Shown: positions 9,590 to 20,858, numbered from the stretch's first letter. The stretch: DNA of 64,000 nt from Contendibacter sp031732755 (GCA_031732755.1 JAVMKI010000048.1:1-64000); one strand, 5' to 3'. Notes: generated by a model from the letters alone, not told the origin. Program-made: numbers and translations.

Positions 9590-9722
9590 ACCTTTTTATT
9601 ACAATATCTTATAAAATTAGATAATCAGGCATGGTAATTGCTAGCGAACGCCATGCCGCCTGCTCCCAGGCGGTGGCGGATGAAGGCTCCGCCCTTGACG
9701 GATTCTCCAGTCACCCTTGGAG
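9590..9722 (+). promoter_or_regulatory. AT-rich promoter region and structured leader of the pyrophosphatase gene
   Basis: An AT-rich tract with TATAA-like sequence near 9608-9615 is followed by three hairpins. They are CCGCCTG/CAGGCGG around 9657-9674, GGCGG/CCGCC at 9675-9693 and CTCCA/TGGAG at 9705-9722. The coding start is at 9776 with AAGGTG upstream. Together this suggests a long structured 5' untranslated region. I could not match it to a known riboswitch. Confidence 0.35.
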
Positions 9723-9775
9723 TACAATTCATGATACTCGTAAGCTCGGCCCTCACCCGCGTAAGGTGTCAGGGC

Positions 9776-12286
<2,511 letters not shown>

Positions 12287-12325
12287 TCATCATCCTCGCT
12301 CGCCTTAGCGGAAGTGGGTGAAAAC

Positions 12326-12359
12326 AAAAAAGGTCTTCGTTTTGCGAAGACCTTTTTTT
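12326..12359 (+). terminator. Rho-independent terminator after the pyrophosphatase gene
   Basis: The inverted repeat AAAGGTCTTCG / CGAAGACCTTT with a short loop ends in a run of T. It is nearly symmetrical, so it can also stop minus-strand transcripts arriving from the ubiV side. Confidence 0.9.
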
Positions 12360-12370
12360 GATCGATGGGT

Positions 12371-12577
12371 TTAAATACGAATTTGATTTTGGTAACTCTC
12401 TGTGTAGGAGACTACCAGCAACCTACCGGAGTTTGATCGACCGATACTGAGAAAGCGATGCTCTCCTGACGAATGGTTTGGGTCCGAGATAGTTAATTCC
12501 AGCGGGTCGCAAAAAATGGTTGACGCCTCCGAAAAGCTGACGCCATGTTTCTTCAAATTCCTGACAGCCTTAATCAC
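12371..12577 (-). pseudogene. Truncated BrnT-family toxin remnant
   Basis: The 68-residue reading frame contains the core of a BrnT ribonuclease toxin: NLKKHGVSFSEA, DPLELTISDPNHS and RLLVVSYTE. The usual start with a WDE-type motif is missing, and the frame ends at QIRI where BrnT proteins continue with ISARRAT-like residues. No BrnA antitoxin gene lies next to it. It sits between the pyrophosphatase terminator and ubiV, with a GTG as the only start. I read it as a decayed toxin-antitoxin module. Confidence 0.6.
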
Positions 12578-12584
12578 TTACTCT

Positions 12585-13499
12585 CTACATTACCTCCACC
12601 ATCTGCCTCAATCCCGGCTGACCCTGCCAATACCCATCACAAGCGCCATGTGGCAAATTGGCATTGAGCGCCCGCGCCGTTTCAACCGGATCGCGTTCCC
12701 CGCGCAGACAGGCGGCGAATGCCTCGATCACCGTTTCCGTCCCCTCGGCCTGCGGGCTGATGCGCAGTACATCCACCTTCACTTCCTGTAGTTCCGCCAA
12801 TTCCGGCAGCAGATTGCAGGTCTGGGCCGATTGAGTCTGAATACCGTTGATCGCCAGAAACGCTTGCCCCTCGCGGGTACTCAAGGTCAGTCCTTCCGGG
12901 TAATCGAGACAGCGATACTGACAATCGTCCTTGGGCAAATTGTGGTGCCGCGCGGTGAAACAGCGGGCGGAATAGGCCAGCGGAAGACGACCATACACGA
13001 ACACTTCGGTTTCCACGCCCGCGGGCCGTCCGGCCTGGATCGAAGCCAGTGTTTGCCGCGACAACTCCACCGGCATCACCCAACGTTTGGCGCCGAGCCC
13101 AGCCAGGAGACTCAGCGTTCGGTCGCTGTAGACGTTAATGCCGGTTCCCAGCACGAATGGCGTTTTCCGCTCGGACAGCAGCCGCACCGCCCCCATGTCG
13201 TTGGCTTCCACGGTAAAGCGGTCGTTCTCGCACAGCCGGCGCAGAGTCAACAATTCCGATTCCGCCTCCAGCAGCGCCATGGTGGACAGCACCACCTCCT
13301 TGCCAGCGGCGGTCAAGCGTTCCGCCAGTTCCAACCATTCTTCGGTATTGAAAGCGCGGCGCTTGGAGCAAACCATCTCGCCGAGATAAACGATATCCAC
13401 CGGCGCGGTGCTTATCCGCCCGTAAAAATCGAGCAGCTTTTCCTTCGGCCAGTAGTACAGTACCGGTCCCAGCGCCAGCTTCGGTTGTTGTTCGGTCAT
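12585..13499 (-). CDS. ubiV: Oxygen-independent ubiquinone hydroxylation protein UbiV (U32 family)
   Basis: A 304-residue peptidase-U32-like protein. UbiV and UbiU form a complex carrying 4Fe-4S clusters that hydroxylates ubiquinone precursors without oxygen. Cysteines that could bind the cluster are seen in MVCSKRRAF and in the pair CFTARHHNLPKDDCQYRC. I chose the ATG at 13499 (MTEQQPKL), 11 bases after the ubiU stop; an ATG at 13514 in the same frame would overlap ubiU and is also possible. It follows purD-ubiU on the same strand. Confidence 0.88.
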   Translation of the reverse strand: MTEQQPKLALGPVLYYWPKEKLLDFYGRISTAPVDIVYLGEMVCSKRRAFNTEEWLELAERLTAAGKEVVLSTMALLEAESELLTLRRLCENDRFTVEANDMGAVRLLSERKTPFVLGTGINVYSDRTLSLLAGLGAKRWVMPVELSRQTLASIQAGRPAGVETEVFVYGRLPLAYSARCFTARHHNLPKDDCQYRCLDYPEGLTLSTREGQAFLAINGIQTQSAQTCNLLPELAELQEVKVDVLRISPQAEGTETVIEAFAACLRGERDPVETARALNANLPHGACDGYWQGQPGLRQMVEVM

Positions 13500-13510
13500 G
13501 GTCGCCGTTC

Positions 13511-14542
13511 TCATTGCCAGGTCCGGTGATAAGCACCCAAGGTGGTCTGATGACCTTCCGACACCTTGCCCAGCTCCCGCTGCCATTCCAGTTTCGGCGT
13601 ATAGGCGGCGGGATTGCGCCAGCAGGCGTCAATCGCGGCCCGCCAGACCTTGGTGACCTGGGTTACATAAGCCGGACTGCGCTGGCGGCCCTCGATCTTG
13701 ATGGCGGCGATGCCCATTTGCTGCAACTCCGGCAACAGTTCGAGCGTGTTGAGGCTGGTCGGCTCCTCGATGGCGTAATAGGTCTGATCGGCCACCTCGA
13801 ACCGGCCCTTGCACAAGGTCGGATAGCCCGCCGGTTCACCCGGCGTGTAACGGTCGATCAACAACCCCCCCAGCCGGGTCTCCAACCCACGTGGCGTCTC
13901 CTCCCAGCGCACCGCCTTGGCCGGCGAACAGACCCCGCACATGTTCGGTGATTCGCCAGTGACATAGGACGACAGCAGGCAACGCCCTTCCACCATGATG
14001 CACAGGCCACCGAAACCGAAGATCTCGATGCCGACCGGGCTGTTTTCCAAAACGTGCTTCACCTGCGGCAACGACAGGACGCGTGGCAACACCACGCGCC
14101 GAATGCCGAACTGCTCGTGATAGAAACGGATGGCTTCGTAATTGGTGGCGGAACCTTGCACCGACAGATGCAGTGGCAGGTTGGGGTGCCGGCGGTGGGC
14201 GTAATCCAGCACGCTGATGTCGGCGGCGATCACCGCGTTCACGCCCAGTTCCGCCGCCTGATCCACCGCCCGCTGCCAACGTTCCCAACCGCTGGGTTGG
14301 GGAAAGGTGTTGAGCGCGACGAACACCCGCCGGCCCTTGGCATGGGCGTACTGCACGCCTTGGGCGGCGGTTTTGGCGTCGAAATTCAAGCCGGGAAAAT
14401 GGCGGGCGTTGGTGTCGTCGCGAAAGCCGATATAAACCGAATCGGCCCCATGATCCACGGCGGTCTTCAACGATGGCAAATTGCCGGCGGGGCAGACCAG
14501 TTCCAGGGGTTTGGATGCGGAAGGTGCAATGGCGGCAGTCAT
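13511..14542 (-). CDS. ubiU: Oxygen-independent ubiquinone hydroxylation protein UbiU (U32 family)
   Basis: A 343-residue U32-family protein with the characteristic start LELVCPAGNLPSLK and the segment ADSVYIGF. The cysteine-rich region GGLCIMVEGRCLLSSY, then PNMCGVC, supplies likely iron-sulfur ligands. It partners UbiV in anaerobic ubiquinone synthesis, and its gene overlaps purD by four bases, so translation is probably coupled. Together with ubiT nearby this completes the UbiTUV set and implies that the cell makes ubiquinone under low oxygen. Confidence 0.9.
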   Translation of the reverse strand: MTAAIAPSASKPLELVCPAGNLPSLKTAVDHGADSVYIGFRDDTNARHFPGLNFDAKTAAQGVQYAHAKGRRVFVALNTFPQPSGWERWQRAVDQAAELGVNAVIAADISVLDYAHRRHPNLPLHLSVQGSATNYEAIRFYHEQFGIRRVVLPRVLSLPQVKHVLENSPVGIEIFGFGGLCIMVEGRCLLSSYVTGESPNMCGVCSPAKAVRWEETPRGLETRLGGLLIDRYTPGEPAGYPTLCKGRFEVADQTYYAIEEPTSLNTLELLPELQQMGIAAIKIEGRQRSPAYVTQVTKVWRAAIDACWRNPAAYTPKLEWQRELGKVSEGHQTTLGAYHRTWQ

Positions 14543-15843
14543 GATGGTTCCCCTCGTTCCCGCGTGATGGCCCGATAGCCGATATCAGTTCGGTAATGGA
14601 CGCCGTCCCAGCGCACCCGCTTGACCAGGTTGTAAGCCAGATTCTGGGCCTCGGCGACCGTACTCCCCAGAGCGGTGGCGCACAGTACCCGCCCGCCATG
14701 GGTGACGATATGACCATCCTTGGCTTCCCGCGTTCCAGCGTGAAATAGCTTCACATCGTCGCCAAGTTCCTCGTCGTGCGTCGGCAGGCCCGTGATGACA
14801 TCGCCTTGGCGGTAGCGGCCCGGATAGCCGTTGGCGGTCATCACCACACCCAGCGCGGCGCGCGAGTCCCAGTCCGCTCTGACCTCGTGCAACCGCCCGT
14901 CCAGCGCCGCCTTGCACAATTCCACCAGATCGGAACGCAAGCGCATGATCAGTGGCTGAGTTTCGGGGTCGCCCAACCGACAGTTGTATTCCAGCACCTT
15001 GGGACCGTCGGCGGTGATCATCAAGCCAGCGTAGAGAAAACCGACGTAGCGGCAACCTTCCGCCGCCATGCCGCGCACCGTCGGCTCGATGACATCGGCC
15101 ATGATCCGGTCCTGTAATTCCGGCGTCACCACGGGCGCGGGGGAATACGCACCCATGCCACCGGTATTGGGACCTCGGTCGCCATTGTCGCGCGCCTTGT
15201 GGTCTTGCGAGGACGCGAACGGCAGAATGTGCTCGCCGTCGGTCATGACGATGAAGCTGGCTTCCTCGCCGTGCAGAAATTCCTCCACCACCACCCGGTG
15301 ACCTGCCACGCCGAAATCTTTGCCGCTCAACATGCCGCGAACCGCAGCGATGGCTTCTTCCTCGCTCTGGGCCAGGATGACGCCTTTGCCAGCCGCCAGT
15401 CCGTCGGCCTTGACCACGACGGGAGCGCCCATCTCGCGGATGTAGGCTTCCGCCGCGTCGGGGTCGGTGAAACTCTGGTAACGGGCGGTCGGGATACGAT
15501 GGCGAGCCAGAAAATCCTTGGCGAAGGCTTTGGAGCCTTCCAGTTGCGCCGCCGCCTGGCTCGGCCCGAAACAGCGCAGGCCCGCGTTGGTGAACAGGTC
15601 GGTGATCCCCAGCACCAGCGGCACCTCGGGACCAATGATAGTCAAGTCCACCTGATGACCTTGGGCGAATTTGAGCAAATCCGGCGGATCGTCGGCGGTG
15701 ATGGCGATATTGGTGACCTTGGGTTCGCGAGCGGTGCCAGCGTTGCCCGGCGCGACGTAGACGTTGCTCACCCGGCTGGATTGCGCCACTTTCCAGGCTA
15801 GGGCGTGTTCGCGGCCACCGCCGCCGACGATCAGGATGTTCAT
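14539..15843 (-). CDS. purD: Phosphoribosylamine-glycine ligase
   Basis: A 434-residue ATP-grasp enzyme that joins glycine to phosphoribosylamine in the second step of purine synthesis. It begins with the family motif MNILIVGGGGREHALAWK and contains the ATP-grasp core VVKADGLAAGKGV plus the segment LEYNCRLGDPETQPL. The full family length is present. The gene lies 22 bases after purH, the usual purHD order, and overlaps ubiU at its end. Confidence 0.97.
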   Translation of the reverse strand: MNILIVGGGGREHALAWKVAQSSRVSNVYVAPGNAGTAREPKVTNIAITADDPPDLLKFAQGHQVDLTIIGPEVPLVLGITDLFTNAGLRCFGPSQAAAQLEGSKAFAKDFLARHRIPTARYQSFTDPDAAEAYIREMGAPVVVKADGLAAGKGVILAQSEEEAIAAVRGMLSGKDFGVAGHRVVVEEFLHGEEASFIVMTDGEHILPFASSQDHKARDNGDRGPNTGGMGAYSPAPVVTPELQDRIMADVIEPTVRGMAAEGCRYVGFLYAGLMITADGPKVLEYNCRLGDPETQPLIMRLRSDLVELCKAALDGRLHEVRADWDSRAALGVVMTANGYPGRYRQGDVITGLPTHDEELGDDVKLFHAGTREAKDGHIVTHGGRVLCATALGSTVAEAQNLAYNLVKRVRWDGVHYRTDIGYRAITRERGEPS

Positions 15844-15865
15844 CGCGTTCGCCTTTCCCTAAAGG

Positions 15866-17446
15866 TCAGTGCCGGAAATGCCGCATTCCAGTGAATACCA
15901 TCGCCATGCCGTGCTCGTCGGCGGCGGCGATCACCTCGGCATCGCGCATGGAGCCGCCCGGCTCGATGACGGCGGTGATGCCCTGCTCGGCGGCGAGGTC
16001 GATGCCGTCGCGGAACGGGAAAAAGGCGTCGGACGCCATCGCCGCGCCTTTCAGGTCCAGTTTTTCCTCTCGCGCTTTCATGATGGCGATGTTCGCCGAG
16101 AACACCCGGCTCATTTGCCCAGCGCCGACCCCAAGAATCATGCCGTCCTTGCCGTAAACGATGGCGTTGGATTTGACGAATTTCACCACCTGCCAAGCGA
16201 ACAGCAGGTCGATCATTTCCTGGTCGGTCGGCTGCCGTTTGGTCACCACTTTCAATTCCGACCGAGTGACTCGGCCCAAATCGCGGTCTTGTACCAGCAG
16301 GCCGCCGGTGACCCGCTTGTAGTCCCAACCCGGTGCGCGTTCGGCACCCCAATGACCACAGGCCAGCACTCGCACGTTCTGCTTGCTGGCGGTCGCGGCC
16401 AACGCCTCCGGCGTGACTTCCGGGGCGATGATGACCTCGACGAACTGCCGATCCACAATGGCCTTGGCGGTCGCGCCATCCAATGGCCGGTTGAAGGCGA
16501 TGATGCCGCCGAAGGCCGAGGTCGGATCGGTTTTATAGGCCCGGTCGTAAGCCTCCAGAATACTCGCGCCGATGGCCACGCCACAGGGATTGGCGTGTTT
16601 GACGATCACGCAAGCCGGAGCATCGAAGCCCTTGACGCATTCCAATGCGGCGTCGGTATCGGCGACGTTGTTGTAAGACAACTCCTTACCCTGCAACTGG
16701 CGAGCAGTGGCAATGCAGGCTTCCGCCGGTTTCGGCTCGACGTAGAACGCCGCGCCCTGATGCGGATTTTCGCCGTAGCGCATCGCCTGGGCCTTGCGGA
16801 ACTGGGTGCTGTAAGTGCGCGGGAACGGGTCGCGCTCGCCCTCGGCCTGGATGGACCCCAGATAATTGGCGATAGCACCGTCGTAGTGGCCGGTGTGCTC
16901 GAACACTTTGACCGCCAGATCAAAGCGGGTGGCGGCACTCACGACCCCCGCATTATCAGCCATCTCGGCCAGAACCCTCTGATAGTCGCCAGCGTCCACC
17001 ACCACGGTCACCGCCGCATGATTCTTGGCCGCCGCGCGCAGCATCGCCGGCCCGCCGATGTCGATGTTTTCAATCGCGTCCGCCAAGGCGCAATTCGGCT
17101 TGGCGACCGTGGCCTCGAACGGATAGAGATTCACCACCAGCAGGTCGATGGGTGGAATGCCGTGCTCGACCATGGCCCCGTCGTCTTCGCCACGCCGCCC
17201 CAGCAGGCCACCATGAATCTTGGGATGCAGGGTCTTGAGGCGACCGTCCATCATTTCGGGAAAACCGGTGTAATCAGCGGCTTCGATGACGGGGAGGCCA
17301 TTATTGGATAACAGCTTGGCGGTGCCGCCGGTGGAAAGAATCTCCACGCCTCGTTCGATTAGGGCGCGGGCGAAATCTACGATGCCGGTCTTGTCGGAAA
17401 CGCTGATGAGGGCGCGGCGGATGGGGAGGGCAGTCATTGAATTCAT
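15866..17446 (-). CDS. purH: Bifunctional AICAR formyltransferase / IMP cyclohydrolase
   Basis: A 526-residue enzyme for the last two steps of IMP synthesis. Residues 1 to about 200 form the MGS-like IMP cyclohydrolase domain (RALISVSDKTGIVDFA, LSTGGTAKLL, TLHPKIHGG). The remainder is the AICAR transformylase domain, including CVIVKHANPCGVA with the conserved lysine and histidine, and GVGAGQMSRV. The start at 17446 is followed by another ATG nine bases on. Transcription continues into purD. Confidence 0.97.
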   Translation of the reverse strand: MNSMTALPIRRALISVSDKTGIVDFARALIERGVEILSTGGTAKLLSNNGLPVIEAADYTGFPEMMDGRLKTLHPKIHGGLLGRRGEDDGAMVEHGIPPIDLLVVNLYPFEATVAKPNCALADAIENIDIGGPAMLRAAAKNHAAVTVVVDAGDYQRVLAEMADNAGVVSAATRFDLAVKVFEHTGHYDGAIANYLGSIQAEGERDPFPRTYSTQFRKAQAMRYGENPHQGAAFYVEPKPAEACIATARQLQGKELSYNNVADTDAALECVKGFDAPACVIVKHANPCGVAIGASILEAYDRAYKTDPTSAFGGIIAFNRPLDGATAKAIVDRQFVEVIIAPEVTPEALAATASKQNVRVLACGHWGAERAPGWDYKRVTGGLLVQDRDLGRVTRSELKVVTKRQPTDQEMIDLLFAWQVVKFVKSNAIVYGKDGMILGVGAGQMSRVFSANIAIMKAREEKLDLKGAAMASDAFFPFRDGIDLAAEQGITAVIEPGGSMRDAEVIAAADEHGMAMVFTGMRHFRH

Positions 17447-17623
17447 GCGAAAGTCCGTTGCATCGAAGTAAGGTTAATGGTGGGTATTGGCGTCTCGCAG
17501 CGCGGCGCGCAAGCTGGTCGATGTACTCGACCGAAACGGTCGGTGGGTGATTCAGTGCTGGAATCCTGGAAGGCAAAGAGACCGACGGCATCGCATCGCA
17601 AGAATTGAACGGTTAGGGCGTGC

Positions 17624-18289
17624 TCAAGCGGCATCCGTCGGCATCGAGCCAAAATACAGGTCGTAAAACCGATCTTTCTCGGGGTCGTACTGCATCAGTT
17701 CGCCGTTTTCCAGGTCGTAGTACCAACCATACAGATTCAATTCGCCCCGCTCGACCCGTTGGCGGATGAACGGGAAGGTCATCAGGTTGGTCAGTGAAGC
17801 GCGGATACCGGCCCGCTCGCAGGCCCGCTGCTTGAACTCCTTGCTGGCGTCCGGCCAGCGTCGTAGCACCTCGTCGCGGGCCGATGCGGCGATTTTCACC
17901 CATGGCGCGATGAAGCCCTCGCCCTCGTCGTTCTCGCCATAACCCTCCAGCAGCGCGCGGATGCCGCCACAGCGCGAATGCCCCAACACGATGATACAGT
18001 CGACCTTGAGGTTGCAGACGGCGAATTCCACAGCGGCGCTGGTCCCGTGGTAGCGGCCGCCAGTTTCGCAGGGTGGAATCAGATTGGCGACGTTCCGCAC
18101 CACGAACAAGTCGCCGGGCGCGGAATCGGTCAGAATGGCGGGGTCCACCCGGGAGTCGCTACATCCGATCAACAGCGTGCGCGGTGTTTGTCCTTGCATT
18201 GCCAAGCGGTTGAATAATCCCCGGTTGGGCTCGAAACTCTTGACGCGAAAGCGCTGGAAGCCTTGCAATAGCTCGTTGATCGTAGTCAT
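17624..18289 (-). CDS. can: Beta-class carbonic anhydrase
   Basis: A 221-residue zinc enzyme that interconverts CO2 and bicarbonate. The zinc ligands are visible: cysteine in CSDSRVDP near residue 43, and the histidine and cysteine pair in GHSRCGG. The arginine-aspartate dyad of the active site is present within CSDSR. Length and start (MTTINELLQGF) fit the bacterial beta family. It is divergent from ycgL and separated from purH by a 177-base gap. The gene symbol is by analogy to E. coli. Confidence 0.93.
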   Translation of the reverse strand: MTTINELLQGFQRFRVKSFEPNRGLFNRLAMQGQTPRTLLIGCSDSRVDPAILTDSAPGDLFVVRNVANLIPPCETGGRYHGTSAAVEFAVCNLKVDCIIVLGHSRCGGIRALLEGYGENDEGEGFIAPWVKIAASARDEVLRRWPDASKEFKQRACERAGIRASLTNLMTFPFIRQRVERGELNLYGWYYDLENGELMQYDPEKDRFYDLYFGSMPTDAA

Positions 18290-18366
18290 GGGGTACCGTC
18301 CGTTAGCCTGGGTTAATTTCCCATTATACCCCGTCGTTTCCCAACCTTCCGCTTGGAGAGGCGTCT

Positions 18367-18621
18367 ATGCAGTGCGTTATTTATAAAAGCCTTAGGAAAC
18401 AGGATAGTTATCTCTATCTAACCGTCAAGGAGGATATTTCCCGCGTCCCTGATGCTTTGCTGAAACTGCTGGGTGAACTGGTTCACGTCATGGACCTGGA
18501 TCTGTTTCCAGGACGCAGGTTGGCGCAGGAAGATGTGGCGGACGTGTTACGAAATCTACGAGAACGTGGTTGGCATTTGCAGATGCCGCGACAGAACGAA
18601 TGGCAGGGCGTCCGACACTGA
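18367..18621 (+). CDS. ycgL: YcgL-domain protein
   Basis: An 84-residue protein of the small YcgL family found throughout gammaproteobacteria. The pattern QCVIYKSLRKQDSYLYL, then VPDALLKLLG and a terminal GWHLQMP, fits the family. Its role is not established. It is divergent from the carbonic anhydrase gene and is the last core gene before the integron region. Confidence 0.85.
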   Translation: MQCVIYKSLRKQDSYLYLTVKEDISRVPDALLKLLGELVHVMDLDLFPGRRLAQEDVADVLRNLRERGWHLQMPRQNEWQGVRH

Positions 18622-19206
18622 GAGAATGCGCTTGGTGGTGGGGCAGCCCTGAAATGGATCAGCGAAAAACTCAATCACTAACCACGGTCGTCTGGCCCGC
18701 CGACTGATGCCGCAAGATCTTGCGATCCATTTCATGTAGAGTCGCGACGCAATCAGCCGGCTGGAAAAGCCAGTCCAACTACGATACACGATATACAAGG
18801 ATATTTAGAGCCACTTCCGCAGTCTCAGCGCCACCTGACAGACCGCCAGCACCATCTGCAACAACCAGGATGACGGTATTAGCCTACTGAAGGATCATCA
18901 CGCGATCCTCGTTTTCGAGGAGTAACCTTCGCTGGCGGTGGCTGTTTGCATGACTTTATAGGTTTTCTGGCGACAGGCCTGTATGTTTGGCGATGCGCGT
19001 GAGTATATGAGGATCGATTTCTTCGCTGTCGTGGAATGCGAACGGGGCGCGAGTTGAGCGTCATCCCGCACGGAGCGGACCCGCCGCCCTGCCGAGAACC
19101 GTTGGAGTTTCTCTGGCGGTGATGGGCGGCGGGGACGTGAGTACGGGACGACGAAGTCGCCCCGAAGTGGGCTCAACTCGCGCCCCGTTCGTCGGCGCGC
19201 AGCGCC
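18622..19206. other. Non-coding boundary region with a 21-bp inverted repeat
   Basis: No convincing gene is present between ycgL and the last integron cassette. A minus-strand frame at 18956-19042 ends PHILTRIAKHTGLSPENL and could be the decayed tail of a HicA-like toxin, but it has no start. The region holds the inverted repeat at 19039-19059 / 19171-19191 and a hairpin at 19187-19213. Confidence 0.5.
19039..19191. repeat. Perfect 21-bp inverted repeat bounding a 153-bp segment
   Basis: The sequence at 19039-19059 (starting CGAACGGGGCGCGAG) is the exact reverse complement of 19171-19191. The 111 bases between them carry no gene. This looks like a small miniature transposable element or the arms of a large hairpin at the distal end of the integron. 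Confidence 0.7.
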
Positions 19207-19266
19207 GACGAACGATCCGGTTCAGCGGCGGAGCGTAGCGGAGTCCGCTGGAACGCCCAGTTAGGC
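19207..19266 (-). other. attC site of cassette 10 (degenerate, array end)
   Basis: The gene-proximal core site GTTAGGC is at 19260-19266 and a strong stem (CAGCGG.../...CCGCTG) lies inside. The distal core reads GACGAAC instead of the usual NNNTAAC, so the far end is mutated. It directly adjoins the 12-bp-stem hairpin at 19187-19213. This marks the distal end of the cassette array. Confidence 0.6.
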
Positions 19267-19692
19267 GCGTACATAGTGAAATCCGTCCAGAGCGAAATAT
19301 ATGCGAACGAAATGTTTGCTTTCTGCAACATAACAACCGGCATAAGTCAAAAACGCGAATAGTATTATAGGAACTGTAACGTAAGACTTGTTCCATACGA
19401 ATATGCCACGCCTTTTGAGTTCTAGCAGCACGATAAGCCCAAGCCCTCCAACCAAGGATGATAGGAAAGTTGTTATTTTCGACTCTTTATTGCTACGGAG
19501 TTTTATAACTTGTAGTACTCCCGGCACTGCTAATGCAATACTAGTGATGCAAAATATGATAAGGACACTAGGACTTAGTGGGATGGGTTCACGATAATTA
19601 AAGAATGAGAACACCAAAAAAATTAGGATGGTCCAACCCCAAAAAGTTGTACACCTTATTGAAAATGGCGGGCGTGTCGTTTCAATGCTCAT
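19261..19692 (-). CDS. Integron cassette 10: four-helix membrane protein, unknown function
   Basis: A 143-residue protein with about four hydrophobic segments (near residues 17-32, 40-60, 77-92 and 104-122) and no recognisable domain. It starts 13 bases inside the cassette border at 19706 and ends within the core site of its own attC, as cassette genes often do. It is lower in GC than the core genes. The function is unknown; its position in the array implies acquisition as a mobile cassette. Confidence 0.65.
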   Translation of the reverse strand: MSIETTRPPFSIRCTTFWGWTILIFLVFSFFNYREPIPLSPSVLIIFCITSIALAVPGVLQVIKLRSNKESKITTFLSSLVGGLGLIVLLELKRRGIFVWNKSYVTVPIILFAFLTYAGCYVAESKHFVRIYFALDGFHYVRA

Positions 19693-19699
19693 GGTTTGC

Positions 19700-19762
19700 G
19701 CCTAACGCCAAGCTAAGGAGCGCGCAGCGAAGCGGAGCGTCCCTTTGAGCGACGTGTTAGGA
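19700..19762 (-). other. attC site of cassette 9
   Basis: Core sites are GCCTAAC at 19700-19706 and GTTAGGA at 19756-19762. The interior is GC-rich and imperfectly palindromic. The site is 63 bp long, and its gene-proximal end overlaps the stop region of the cassette 9 gene. Confidence 0.85.
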
Positions 19763-20161
19763 ATGTGAAGTTGATTTTTGAGATGGCTTAACCGAAATTT
19801 CATTCTCAAAGTCCGTAATCACTTTTTCACCGCGCTCAACGGCCTCCAATAATTCTTTTATATCAATTTGACGGTATCGATAGCGAAGAGCGGCGATCTC
19901 TAAAATACGCCACGCCCTGACAAATTTTACATATTTTCGATCAGGTTGAGCAAAGCCAAGAATTGCAATGCATGTTGCGGATAATGCTGCCAACATCTTA
20001 GCGATACTTCCATCGGTGGCAGCAGAAATGGCTGAAGATGCGACACCGATAGTCCCGAAGAAGTAGTGAGAGTATGTTGCTCGCATAAACAACCCATACC
20101 ACGCTTTGATCCGATTTTGGATTTCAGGTGGAATATCAACGGGTGTTTCTTCTTGTGCCAT
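19757..20161 (-). CDS. Integron cassette 9: small membrane protein, unknown function
   Basis: A 134-residue protein. After an N-terminal acidic stretch come two hydrophobic segments around residues 30-48 and 55-75, then a basic region and a charged C-terminal helix with KELLEAVERGEKV. That layout resembles small SLATT-type membrane proteins, which pair with nucleotide-signalling or conflict systems, but I cannot confirm the family. I used the ATG at 20161; a TTG two codons earlier is possible. The cassette border lies at 20183. Confidence 0.65.
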   Translation of the reverse strand: MAQEETPVDIPPEIQNRIKAWYGLFMRATYSHYFFGTIGVASSAISAATDGSIAKMLAALSATCIAILGFAQPDRKYVKFVRAWRILEIAALRYRYRQIDIKELLEAVERGEKVITDFENEISVKPSQKSTSHS

Positions 20162-20176
20162 ATGCAATCTCTGAGT

Positions 20177-20239
20177 TCCTAACGTTTGAGCTCAGGCTGC
20201 GGCCCGTCAGGGACGTCGGCCTGCAGCGAATAGTTAGAG
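20177..20239 (-). other. attC site of cassette 8
   Basis: Core sites are TCCTAAC at 20177-20183 and GTTAGAG at 20233-20239, with paired GC-rich arms between (CAGGCTGCGG and GTCGGCCTGC). It overlaps the stop codon of the cassette 8 gene. Confidence 0.8.
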
Positions 20240-20788
20240 GTTTCCGAATCGCTTCTTGAGGCTAGAAACAACGTGCTCCGCTTCTGCGTCGTTTAGGCCA
20301 GCGCCAAACCTGTGCGTGCTCTTCCCGTAGTCAAATGCAATTGATCCGCCACTTAACCCCCAGTACTCAAAGTCAGCATCCTGATTACTCAGTGAAAACT
20401 GCTGAGGGCTGGCTCGTAGGTTTGATACCGCACTTAGGGTGTACTCCTTACTCCGAGATATTCCACTAACAGTTCTGACGTGAACAAGATCCTGACCGTT
20501 GACGCTGACGATCTCCCTTCCGGCGATCATCCACGCCAAGGCGAAAATTGCAAAGAAGCCGCCCAGCGTCCACATACATAACCAAACACCGAGGAATAGC
20601 TTGTTGGCATCCGTGCCGGGCGTTAGCAACGCCGCAGTAGCCATTACCTCGCCAAAGGCCCAACCAACAAGCCATATGGGCAGAAATAGCATTGCGAATG
20701 TATTTCTCTTTGCCGGGATGGTTACCCGTAGACCGTCAAGCGTTGACTCGATCTGGCTTCTGCCGACACCAACTTCCACTCGCGCCAT
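20234..20788 (-). CDS. Integron cassette 8: two-helix membrane protein, unknown function
   Basis: A 184-residue protein. A short charged N-terminus is followed by two membrane segments (about residues 31-52 and 65-88). The soluble C-terminal part, GREIVSVNGQDLVHVRTV and onward, resembles a PH-like beta domain and ends in a basic SLKKRFGNL. Proteins of this layout are frequent in integron cassettes as far as I recall, with no known role. It starts 77 bases inside the cassette border at 20865. Confidence 0.65.
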   Translation of the reverse strand: MARVEVGVGRSQIESTLDGLRVTIPAKRNTFAMLFLPIWLVGWAFGEVMATAALLTPGTDANKLFLGVWLCMWTLGGFFAIFALAWMIAGREIVSVNGQDLVHVRTVSGISRSKEYTLSAVSNLRASPQQFSLSNQDADFEYWGLSGGSIAFDYGKSTHRFGAGLNDAEAEHVVSSLKKRFGNL

Positions 20789-20858
20789 ATCTCAATACCA
20801 CTCACTTATGATTTTCCTGCGGCTATCTTTCTACGTGAACGCCGAGCGTGATTGAAAC

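Noticed and set aside
9675..9722. Possible fluoride riboswitch before the pyrophosphatase gene
   Set aside because: The first hairpin GGCGG-ATGAAGGCT-CCGCC resembles the fluoride aptamer, but the conserved AACYGC-like and CTGATG-like elements and a matching pseudoknot strand are absent.
18556..18798. An 80-residue minus-strand frame after ycgL
   Set aside because: It overlaps the ycgL 3' end antisense and has no recognisable features.
18956..19042. HicA-like toxin tail
   Set aside because: Only about 28 residues with a weak resemblance and no start; too short to call even as a pseudogene with confidence.
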